Shown: positions 1-4,891, counted from the first letter of the stretch. The stretch is DNA of 6,202 nucleotides from an archaeon (GCA_021792315.1 JAJYUX010000087.1:1-6202); one strand, 5' to 3'. The notes: generated from the letters alone by a model not told the origin. Made by a program: numbers and translations.

Positions 1-393
1 TGTGTTGCTTGAGGTCGTTCCGCTAGAAGAATTTGATCCTCCCGGAGGAGGATAGATCAAGAGCTGCATCGTGGCATTTACGCCAACATTAGAAGTGTAC
101 ACTTCTACAATCATAGAAACAGTTTGCCCCCTTGTCACATTCAACACATGGTTTGTCGCGCCATTGAACCCATGAATCGTTGCAAGTGAGGGTATCAGCA
201 CATCCACGACAGGCTCGCTTATGAAACATCCGTTCTTGCAATTCGAACCACTTACTGGCGAGCTATTCGTCCTCAAGGGGGCCAAGAAGAAAGAGTACAT
301 TACTGCGGAAACCAGCACGAGAAGTACTGCAACAATAAGAACTATCTTGGTCGATGTCAATGCAGCAGTGGCAGTGCACTTGTGTCGAAACAT
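1..393 (-). CDS. Membrane-anchored extracytoplasmic protein of unknown function, C-terminus beyond window
   Basis: The frame is open from an ATG at 393 to the left edge, giving 131 residues without a stop, so the 3' end is missing. Residues 1-15 are polar and basic. Residues about 16-40 form one hydrophobic helix (KIVLIVAVLLVLVSAV...), either a signal anchor or an uncleaved signal peptide. The rest looks like an exported beta-rich domain: a CKNGC cysteine pair at residues 52-56, several N-x-S/T sites, then a Pro/Gly/Ser-rich stretch (PPPGGSNSSSGTTSS). I do not recognise a family. No TATA-like box is seen 30-35 bases upstream. The gene follows the large membrane-protein gene on the same strand after an 83-base gap, so cotranscription is likely. 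The gap holds a possible 22-codon ORF. There is no clear ribosome-binding site. Confidence 0.7.
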   Translation of the reverse strand, partial: MFRHKCTATAALTSTKIVLIVAVLLVLVSAVMYSFFLAPLRTNSSPVSGSNCKNGCFISEPVVDVLIPSLATIHGFNGATNHVLNVTRGQTVSMIVEVYTSNVGVNATMQLLIYPPPGGSNSSSGTTSSNT

Positions 394-406
394 TTCTTTG
401 CGCACT

Positions 407-475
407 CTACTTGATCGCTGAAAGTCCTTCTTGGATTCCTTCTAATAACAAGACGTTAAGCTTCAGCTCGTTCAT
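407..475 (-). CDS. Possible 22-residue ORF between two minus-strand genes
   Basis: An ATG at 475 lies one base after the TAG stop of the upstream membrane-protein gene and opens a 22-codon frame ending in TAG at 407-409. The peptide (MNELKLNVLLLEGIQEGLSAIK) could form an amphipathic helix. Its stop is 13 bases before the ATG of the next gene. It might be a coupled micro-ORF that carries ribosomes across the gap, or chance. No family is recognised, and only position supports it. Confidence 0.25.
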   Translation of the reverse strand: MNELKLNVLLLEGIQEGLSAIK

Positions 476-476
476 G

Positions 477-1523
477 CTAGCGGGCATCGATGGCTGTCCT
501 CTTCCTCACTGTTCTCGACATGTAGACCAAGCTGATGAGTAAAGCGGCGAGGCTGATTACAGGCGGAAGAACAACACCGTAGATGTTTGAAAACACAGCT
601 TCGGCAGCAGCTATGCCGCCAAATAGCACTGTGATAAAAGCAGGAACCAAACATGTTGGACAGGTCGCACACATACCAACGAGTGAGCCAGCTGTGGACA
701 GGGTCGTCCCTTTGGTAGAACATTTCAGTCCACTGTTCGAAATCAGATAGTGCGCCATTACAACATTGGATGCGACGAGAAGCGACAGTACCGTTGCAAA
801 GACCATTTCATAAGGTATGACGAGCAAATTGATCAAGGAATTGAGCTGAATCAGGACGTAGGGCAAGTAAACTAGGTTGATGAATGGTTGCTGAACTCCG
901 ACTGTGAAAACGTAAGCAAAAGGATATGTGTTCCCGGGAGAGGGTATGTAATCGGCCGCACCGTATCCAGTTATCACGATTTGGTTGACTTCAAGCAGAT
1001 AAACGAGTGCAAATGACGCTGATAGAATTATGGACATTAGGGCATATTTCCTTGCTTCAAGAATGCGCTTGAGAACTGGAAAGAAGCGGTAAATGGCTCT
1101 AGAGAACCCAATTACCGATGTTATTGTTAACAGTAAGATATAGGTCCCACCAATAGTACCCGCGAGTGAAGGAGGAGGATATGGATATGCAGATGCGACC
1201 AATACTCTCATTGCTGCAAATGAAATAACTGTGATGGAAGCTAGACCGAGTATAATGTATGAAGGAATGGAGTTGAATCGCGCAATGAAAGCTGCGGCCC
1301 TGTTGTTGTTGGGCGGAACAGAACTGGCTATCGTGTAGCTGCCGCGTGATAGCAGCAAGAGCAAAACCGTCACCGCCGCAGTTACTATAAAGTATGGAAT
1401 AATTGCCAGAAAATAAAATGTCGAATTAACGCCATAGTATACTGTAAGCAAGGGGAGACCGAAGAGTAATGTTACCATCATGAAAAGATAAGCGGTCGAT
1501 GGCGTTACTTTTGCCCGTAGCAT
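477..1523 (-). CDS. Polytopic membrane protein with CxxCxxC motif, unknown function
   Basis: From the ATG at 1523 the product is 348 residues with about eight predicted transmembrane helices (roughly 4-30, 36-58, 88-111, 123-139, 160-178, 215-235, 240-261, 278-302, with a last one at 317-336; the exact count is uncertain). The C-terminus is basic (RTVRKR) and so probably cytoplasmic. Near the start of the penultimate helix is MCATCPTC, with Cys at 285, 288 and 291, and a further Cys at 268 in the preceding loop. A thiol or metal site at the membrane face is possible, but no enzyme family is recognised. A longer frame starts at TTG 1547, but that codon is only about 7 bases from the TATA-like box, upstream of the expected transcript start. 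I therefore chose the ATG at 1523. It heads a probable operon with the exported-protein gene that follows. Confidence 0.8.
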   Translation of the reverse strand: MLRAKVTPSTAYLFMMVTLLFGLPLLTVYYGVNSTFYFLAIIPYFIVTAAVTVLLLLLSRGSYTIASSVPPNNNRAAAFIARFNSIPSYIILGLASITVISFAAMRVLVASAYPYPPPSLAGTIGGTYILLLTITSVIGFSRAIYRFFPVLKRILEARKYALMSIILSASFALVYLLEVNQIVITGYGAADYIPSPGNTYPFAYVFTVGVQQPFINLVYLPYVLIQLNSLINLLVIPYEMVFATVLSLLVASNVVMAHYLISNSGLKCSTKGTTLSTAGSLVGMCATCPTCLVPAFITVLFGGIAAAEAVFSNIYGVVLPPVISLAALLISLVYMSRTVRKRTAIDAR

Positions 1524-1553
1524 CCGTTTCTTGCGGATGCGCCACAAACGCTT

Positions 1554-1561
1554 GATATAAG
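1554..1561 (-). promoter_or_regulatory. TATA-like box of the CxxCxxC membrane-protein gene
   Basis: On the minus strand this reads CTTATATC, preceded by the A-rich CAAAAT as a possible BRE. Its centre is about 34 bases before the ATG at 1523, so transcription should begin about 8 bases before that ATG. This decides against the TTG start at 1547. Confidence 0.6.
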
Positions 1562-1572
1562 ATTTTGTTGTT

Positions 1573-1587
1573 GCGGCGTGCGGCGTG
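1573..1587. repeat. Tandem CGGCGTG pair in divergent promoter region
   Basis: GCGGCGT occurs twice back to back, so CGGCGTG is present at 1574-1580 and 1581-1587. A third copy lies inverted (CACGCCG) at 1664-1670, just before the DoxD-like start. The three copies bracket the divergent intergenic region and could be binding sites, though GC-rich 7-mers can recur by chance. Confidence 0.35.
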
Positions 1588-1608
1588 ACAAAAGTTTCAA
1601 GCTTTTGT
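1588..1608. promoter_or_regulatory. Inverted repeat ACAAAAG-N7-CTTTTGT, possible operator
   Basis: Perfect 7-base arms at 1588-1594 and 1602-1608 are separated by TTTCAAG. The 21-base dyad fits a dimeric winged-helix regulator. It lies between the divergent promoters, about 27 bases upstream of the minus-strand TATA-like box and about 34 bases upstream of the plus-strand one. The function is inferred. Confidence 0.4.
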
Positions 1609-1619
1609 TTCCTTCTGCC

Positions 1620-1632
1620 TTACGAATGTAAA
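1620..1632 (+). promoter_or_regulatory. 13-base regulatory element TTACGAATGTAAA, copy 1
   Basis: This 13-mer is identical to the one at 4356-4368 and contains a short dyad, TTAC-GAAT-GTAA. It starts 54 bases before the GTG at 1674 and 24 bases before an AAAT core at 1644-1647. Both distances are the same at the second copy. In archaea, a site just upstream of BRE/TATA is typical of an activator. A CCGACA follows in both copies, but at a different spacing. Confidence 0.6.
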
Positions 1633-1641
1633 GGGAAACCG

Positions 1642-1649
1642 ACAAATAG
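1642..1649 (+). promoter_or_regulatory. TATA-like box of the DoxD-like gene
   Basis: The sequence ACAAATAG has its AAAT core at 1644-1647, 30 bases before the GTG at 1674. This spacing predicts a leaderless or nearly leaderless transcript. The box is weak on its own. The argument for it is its exact alignment with the box at 4378-4384. Confidence 0.5.
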
Positions 1650-1673
1650 TTTGAAGGCGCAACCACGCCGAAA

Positions 1674-2267
1674 GTGATGCGCAGAACGCTCTATCCGCCT
1701 CGCTCCGAGGGACAACGCGACGAGCAGCGCGGGCTCGGTAGCAAGAGTGCAGAGGAGGAAGAAGAGTATTTTCCGCCCAGAGACGCCGCATTCGTAAGGC
1801 GCAATTGGCGCGTTCTTCTGAGAATTTTCTTTGCATTAGTTTGGAGCATTGATGCTTACTTCAAGTGGTTGTTTGTCTACTACGGAGGTGATTTCGGACA
1901 CATGATTAGATCGGCGGCACAGAATCAGCCGGGCTTCGCCCAAAATTGGATGAATCTCTGGGCTAACATTGCTCAGGCAACGCCAAACTTTACCCTTCTA
2001 ATCGCAATATTCGAAACTCTGATTGCTTCGTTCCTTCTCTTGGGCTTGCTAACACCTGTTGTCTCAACTATGGGAATAATCTTCAACCTGTTGATTTGGA
2101 GCACTGCAGAGGGATTCGGAGGTATCCTTCAACCTGGAGCAACAGACATTGGCACGGGGCCCTTGTATGCTGCAATATTTGCTGGATTAATCGTAATTCA
2201 AGCAGGAAGACAGAAAGGGGTAGACAAGATTCTACACAAGAGATTTCCCAGCATACCATTCTGGTAG
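1674..2267 (+). CDS. DoxX/DoxD-like four-helix membrane protein
   Basis: The product is 197 residues. Residues 1-42 form a charged, probably cytoplasmic extension with a run of five glutamates at 27-31. Four predicted helices follow at about 48-70, 105-127, 128-147 and 160-178. The pattern of one helix with WSIDAYFKW, an FETLIASFLLLGLLTP pair, then WSTAEGFGG and GATDIGTG is that of the DoxX/DoxD family. DoxD is known as the small subunit of the thiosulfate:quinone oxidoreductase of Acidianus, but stand-alone relatives are common and their roles are mostly unknown. No DoxA partner is visible here, so thiosulfate oxidation should not be assumed. Starts are adjacent: GTG 1674 and ATG 1677. I chose GTG because its 54-base distance to the 13-base element matches the second copy exactly. 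The long acidic N-terminus is unusual for the family. Confidence 0.8.
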   Translation: MMRRTLYPPRSEGQRDEQRGLGSKSAEEEEEYFPPRDAAFVRRNWRVLLRIFFALVWSIDAYFKWLFVYYGGDFGHMIRSAAQNQPGFAQNWMNLWANIAQATPNFTLLIAIFETLIASFLLLGLLTPVVSTMGIIFNLLIWSTAEGFGGILQPGATDIGTGPLYAAIFAGLIVIQAGRQKGVDKILHKRFPSIPFW

Positions 2268-2371
2268 GGGAGAAAATTTGCACACCTTGACATACGGCTG
2301 GATCACGTGTTTGATCAACTCAGTTTATGGCGTTAAGAAATCTGTGAATTTGATTGGCTTACTACAAGCTA

Positions 2372-2400
2372 CTTTGTTCTCTTTCCTATTCTTCTTCTTC
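2372..2400 (+). terminator. Pyrimidine-rich tract, possible transcription terminator after the DoxD-like gene
   Basis: Twenty-seven of 29 bases are C or T, with runs such as TTCTTCTTCTTC. Archaeal terminators are commonly T-rich tracts without a strong hairpin. The tract is about 105 bases after the stop of the DoxD-like gene and upstream of the ZIP gene. The rest of the 210-base gap (2268-2477) holds a distant inverted repeat and a possible TATA-like box. Confidence 0.25.
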
Positions 2401-2442
2401 GAAAGGGCGCACGGCATTTTCGCTGGGCGTCTTTGCTTGACA

Positions 2443-2449
2443 ACAAATC
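2443..2449 (+). promoter_or_regulatory. Possible TATA-like box of the ZIP gene
   Basis: ACAAATC resembles the boxes at 1642 and 4378, and its AAAT lies 33 bases before the TTG start at 2478. It is weak in sequence, and the gene could also be read through from the DoxD-like gene. Confidence 0.3.
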
Positions 2450-2477
2450 GTTGAGTTGATCTTACAAGGGTTACAAA

Positions 2478-3329
2478 TTGTCGAATCTGTTTCTGGGTCT
2501 CGGAATTTCGATTCTGGCTACTTTCCTGCCTCTCTATCTTGGGCTTTATCTTCCTACACTTGCAGGGAGTTTCGGCATGAAGAAGGACCACAGGCAGTTC
2601 GTTCTTCTCTTCACAGGAGTTTCTTCCGGAGTCATGTTTTGGTTCTTCCTTGATGTTATGAATGACGCGGCTCTTCTGGGCGTTAATCAAGGGTTTTCTG
2701 GAGGAGCAGCTCACGTTGTTCTAGCCGTGTTATTTGCATTTGCTCTGCTATTGTTCTTCGGTCTAGAAACAGTATTGTCGTCTACTTCGCGATCATTGCA
2801 AGATACCTCTAGCCGCCCCAATACTTTGGAGCAAATTTCCACAAACAGTAGACAATTAGGGACTCGTGCGATTAGCATCACCTTTGTGGTTAGTGCAATC
2901 GTTGCCTTCGGGATAGGCTTTCATGCGGTGGGCGAGGGAATAGAAATAGGAGGCATTTTGCAATACACTTCATCCATAATAAACGCGATAGGCGGATTAG
3001 GTCCAGCTATTGCGTACGTGATTCACAAGATTCTGGAAGGTCTTGTAATAGGCACATTTGCTTTGCTTGCGGGAGTGCCGCGGAAGGGCATTCGTCTACC
3101 GGCTCTAGGACTAATTGCCGGCATCCCCACCATAATTGGTCTGTTCATTGGATTGTATTCGCTCATCGACCCGACTTATTTCTTTGCTCTTGGCGGTGCT
3201 GTCGTAGTGTTTGCGGAATACAAGTTGATTCCCAGATTTTTAGAAATGGGCGATTCAAAATATCTCTCGGTTGTTACAGTGCTCTTGGGTTTTTATCTAA
3301 TGTACTTGGCTGGTCTTTTCCACGGCTGA
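2478..3329 (+). CDS. ZIP-family divalent metal transporter
   Basis: The 283-residue product has about eight hydrophobic segments. The two metal-site helices of the ZIP family are clear. TM4 has FGIGFHAVGEG, with His149 and Glu153, and TM5 has HKILEGLVIG, with His183 and Glu187; both are HxxxE pairs. ZIP proteins move Zn(II), Fe(II), Mn(II) and related ions into the cytoplasm, but the substrate cannot be read from sequence. The loop between TM3 and TM4 (about 100-128) is Ser/Thr-rich and lacks the usual histidine cluster. The helix after the DHRQ loop (42-60) carries few polar residues until Asp59 and Asn62/Asp63. The start is TTG: an in-frame TGA at 2457-2459 leaves no other start before the first helix, and the next ATG would delete TM1. 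A cupredoxin gene follows after 76 bases. Confidence 0.85.
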   Translation: MSNLFLGLGISILATFLPLYLGLYLPTLAGSFGMKKDHRQFVLLFTGVSSGVMFWFFLDVMNDAALLGVNQGFSGGAAHVVLAVLFAFALLLFFGLETVLSSTSRSLQDTSSRPNTLEQISTNSRQLGTRAISITFVVSAIVAFGIGFHAVGEGIEIGGILQYTSSIINAIGGLGPAIAYVIHKILEGLVIGTFALLAGVPRKGIRLPALGLIAGIPTIIGLFIGLYSLIDPTYFFALGGAVVVFAEYKLIPRFLEMGDSKYLSVVTVLLGFYLMYLAGLFHG

Positions 3330-3405
3330 AAGAATGAACAGAGTGCGTTTTTCGGCGCTCGTGATATCATCTCTAGAATCGTTCAGGATTTGGTAAGAAA
3401 GAAAA

Positions 3406-3864
3406 ATGATAGCAAAATCGAAATTATCTATCGGCATAGCCACAGCTGCTGTCGTAGCAATCTCCATCATAATAATTGTCGCTCTGCATTACCCTAATCT
3501 GCTTGGAACAACCAGTACCAATGCTACCTCTTCCTCCACAGTCTACTTTACAATTGTAGACAATGATTATCCCAGCCCAGGCGCAGGGATGAACGGAAGT
3601 TATTATCATTCATTTACAACCCCATGGCCTGTTATTCACGTCCAAAAGGGTCAGACTGTCGTGATACACGTTGTGAATGAAGGAGACGAACCTCATGGGT
3701 TCATGATCGGTCACTACTTTGACAGCGGCGTCGCATTGCAGCCGGGCGCATCTTACACCGTAACTTTCCTCGCGGATGAAGCAGGCACTTTTACATTTCG
3801 CTGCAGCATTTTTTGTGCGATTCACGTTTACATGCAAAATGGGCAATTGATAGTTTCCACTTAG
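3406..3864 (+). CDS. Membrane-anchored cupredoxin with CuA-like, shortened copper-binding loop
   Basis: The product has 152 residues: one N-terminal helix at about 8-28, a Ser/Thr linker, and a single cupredoxin domain. The likely copper ligands are His97 (DEPHGF) and a C-terminal CSIFCAIHVYM with Cys133, Cys137, His140 and Met143. Size, single anchor and the His97-Cys133 distance resemble subunit II of ba3-type oxidases, which carries binuclear CuA. However, canonical CuA is C-x3-C-x3-H-x2-M, and here the second gap is x2. The part C137-x2-H140-x2-M143 matches the short type-1 loop of amicyanin. The protein could therefore be CuA, type-1 or a hybrid site. It probably acts outside the membrane as an electron carrier or a copper-binding protein. 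No oxidase subunit I is in the window. The ATG follows an A-rich stretch (AAGAAAGAAAA), with no convincing TATA-like box. Cotranscription with the ZIP gene 76 bases upstream is plausible. Confidence 0.85.
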   Translation: MIAKSKLSIGIATAAVVAISIIIIVALHYPNLLGTTSTNATSSSTVYFTIVDNDYPSPGAGMNGSYYHSFTTPWPVIHVQKGQTVVIHVVNEGDEPHGFMIGHYFDSGVALQPGASYTVTFLADEAGTFTFRCSIFCAIHVYMQNGQLIVST

Positions 3865-3914
3865 AGCAGACTGTTGATCTCAAGAGGTCCGTATAATACC
3901 ATGCATGATCTAGA

Positions 3915-3939
3915 TTTTTGAACCTTTGCATAATAAAGG
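3915..3939. terminator. T-run and small hairpin between convergent genes
   Basis: A TTTTT run at 3915-3919 is followed by CCTTT-GCATAAT-AAAGG at 3923-3939, a 5-base-pair stem. It sits in the 126-base gap between the convergent cupredoxin and zinc-finger genes, where termination from both sides is expected. The stem is weak. Confidence 0.3.
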
Positions 3940-3990
3940 ATCTGTTTCTGATCGGCTGGAGGCGACTCCTCTGCTACATTACAATGAGCG

Positions 3991-4233
3991 CTATTGCCCT
4001 CCTCTTTGTAAACGCCTAAATTGTTCCAAGCTCATTCCTTTAGATTTCGCGAACGCGACAATCCTTCTCGAACTGAACTCGCATTCTTTGCAGATATACG
4101 CATAACACACTGCACAATACTCTACTTCCTTCACTCTAGTATCGTTGAGGGTTAGCCTGCATACGTCGCAGATTCCTAGCATTTTGTTTGACCTCACTTC
4201 CGGAATTTTCGGAGAACGGTTCTCGTAATACAT
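3991..4233 (-). CDS. Small six-cysteine zinc-finger protein
   Basis: The 80-residue product has six cysteines as three CxxC knuckles: Cys22/25 (CDVC), Cys40/43 (CAVC) and Cys48/51 (CKEC), spaced x14 and x4. This looks like a treble-clef or FYVE/zinc-ribbon-like finger binding one or two Zn(II), although the fourth pair needed for two full sites is absent. The C-terminal 25 residues are basic and probably helical (FAKSKGMSLEQFRRLQ), which could contact nucleic acid or a protein. No signal peptide or membrane segment is seen, so it is probably cytoplasmic. A regulator or small adaptor is possible but unproven. The start is ATG 4233, about 34 bases after a TATA-like box; an internal ATG at 4182 would still keep all six cysteines. 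The gene is convergent with the cupredoxin gene and divergent from the cysteine-peptide operon. Confidence 0.7.
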   Translation of the reverse strand: MYYENRSPKIPEVRSNKMLGICDVCRLTLNDTRVKEVEYCAVCYAYICKECEFSSRRIVAFAKSKGMSLEQFRRLQRGGQ

Positions 4234-4258
4234 GATATGGTTGCGACATAAAAAAGAT

Positions 4259-4273
4259 CTCCGTATTTAGGAG
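4259..4273 (-). promoter_or_regulatory. TATA-like box of the zinc-finger gene inside a CTCC/GGAG dyad
   Basis: On the minus strand the box reads CTAAATAC (4263-4270), with its centre about 34 bases before the ATG at 4233. It is framed by CTCC at 4259-4262 and GGAG at 4270-4273, a dyad that could let a repressor cover the box. A T-rich TTTTTTAT at 4248-4255 is closer to the ATG than usual for a TATA box. Confidence 0.4.
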
Positions 4274-4355
4274 GGCTGTGAAATTTTCATTCTTCTTACT
4301 AATCGTATTCTTGAGCTTCCCTTGTCAGGTTCTATGGGATGTAGCATAAAAGTCG

Positions 4356-4368
4356 TTACGAATGTAAA
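4356..4368 (+). promoter_or_regulatory. 13-base regulatory element TTACGAATGTAAA, copy 2
   Basis: This copy is identical to 1620-1632. It starts 24 bases before the AAAT core at 4380-4383 and 54 bases before the ATG at 4410, the same offsets as copy 1. It probably binds the factor that also acts on the DoxD-like promoter. Confidence 0.6.
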
Positions 4369-4377
4369 CCGACAGGG

Positions 4378-4384
4378 CTAAATC
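4378..4384 (+). promoter_or_regulatory. TATA-like box of the cysteine-peptide operon
   Basis: CTAAATC has its AAAT core 30 bases before the ATG at 4410, predicting a leaderless transcript for the small peptide gene. It resembles the CTAAATAC box of the divergent zinc-finger gene. Confidence 0.5.
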
Positions 4385-4409
4385 CTCTCCGCAGTTTAGC
4401 TGAATAGAG

Positions 4410-4508
4410 ATGTCTCGCGCTAAGCTGGAAATTATTCTCGAAAAAACTTTCGAACGAGTACAGGAGAGGTGCGATGATTTCGGTGGCTGCGACACGTGTT
4501 CAGATTGA
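4410..4508 (+). CDS. 32-residue cysteine-rich small protein, first gene of operon
   Basis: The frame runs from ATG 4410 to TGA 4506-4508 and encodes 32 residues. The first 20 are charged and helix-prone (MSRAKLEIILEKTFERVQER). The tail is CDDFGGCDTCSD, with Cys21, Cys27 and Cys30 and four Asp, a plausible metal- or thiol-binding patch. There is no membrane segment. No family is recognised. Evidence that it is real: its ATG sits 30 bases after a TATA-like core and 54 bases after the 13-base element, exactly as for the DoxD-like gene, and it precedes two same-strand genes. It lies 32 bases before the ATG of the next gene, or overlaps it by 13 bases if that gene begins at GTG 4496. It could be a small regulator, a metal-binding peptide or a leader peptide. 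Confidence 0.5.
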   Translation: MSRAKLEIILEKTFERVQERCDDFGGCDTCSD

Positions 4509-4540
4509 CATTGCTCACGTGGGGGTGCCACAATTTATTC

Positions 4541-4891
4541 ATGACCTGCGAAAGTAATCTAAGAGCTTGGAATATCAACCTGCGGCGCCTTCTTGTGCTT
4601 GTGGGGCTAGCGGCAGTCATTATTGCAGTATCTGTTGCTTCCGTCCTTGTAAGTCCGGCATTCATTTCCGTCCTTCCACTGCTTTTCTTTGTTGCAATGT
4701 GCCCGCTAATGTGTGTGGCGCACAGATTGGTATCTTGGGTCAAGGGAGGAGCAAAGGTGAGAGAAAGAATAGTGTTTGGCGACAACATCCCTGAAGTAAG
4801 AAAGGGAACGGAAGAGAGACCTGCGCTGGCCTCAACAGATTCTGATCCAGAAACAACTACGATTGCTTTGGAGCGAAAGCCAGAGGAATGA
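4541..4891 (+). CDS. Two-helix membrane protein with CPLMC motif (DUF2933-like)
   Basis: From ATG 4541 the product is 116 residues. Helices are predicted at about 14-37 and 40-63. The second ends in LPLLFFVAMCPLMCVAHR, with Cys54, Met57, Cys58 and His61. This recalls the CPLMH signature of DUF2933 proteins, small membrane proteins often seen near heavy-metal resistance genes; the match is from memory of the motif and is tentative. After a basic stretch (KGGAKVRER) the C-terminal 50 residues are polar and probably disordered. A longer frame begins at GTG 4496, inside the preceding small gene. The ATG is preferred for its clean N-terminus. A GGGGGTG at 4521-4527 is a possible, rather distant, Shine-Dalgarno site. 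The TGA stop overlaps the ATG of the propeller gene (ATGA), which indicates translational coupling. Confidence 0.7.
   Translation: MTCESNLRAWNINLRRLLVLVGLAAVIIAVSVASVLVSPAFISVLPLLFFVAMCPLMCVAHRLVSWVKGGAKVRERIVFGDNIPEVRKGTEERPALASTDSDPETTTIALERKPEE

Larger units (their letters stand above)
2313..2461. repeat. Distant 10-base inverted repeat in the DoxD-ZIP gap
   Basis: GATCAACTCA at 2313-2322 is matched perfectly by TGAGTTGATC at 2452-2461, enclosing 129 bases. In RNA, the arms could pair to close a large loop containing the pyrimidine tract. In DNA, they could be two sites for one protein. A perfect 10-base match over so short a span is not very likely by chance, but no function is evident. 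Confidence 0.35.

Noticed and set aside
1524..1547. TTG 1547 as start of the CxxCxxC membrane protein
   Set aside because: It lies too close to the TATA-like box at 1554-1561 to be transcribed; ATG 1523 fits the expected transcript start.
1674..2267. Thiosulfate:quinone oxidoreductase subunit function for the DoxD-like gene
   Set aside because: Only family resemblance is visible, and the DoxA partner is absent from the window.
2325..2714. Minus-strand open frame of 129 codons across the ZIP start
   Set aside because: It is Lys/Arg/Ser-rich with no domain, and lies antisense to the first helices of an evident ZIP gene.
3334..3396. 20-codon ORF (ATG 3334 to TAA 3396) between the ZIP and cupredoxin genes
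   Set aside because: It has no recognisable features, promoter or motif; a frame of this length is expected by chance.
3406..3864. Cupredoxin as a true cytochrome oxidase subunit II
   Set aside because: No subunit I or other oxidase gene is adjacent, and the Cys-His spacing is one residue short of CuA, so the oxidase assignment is not supported.
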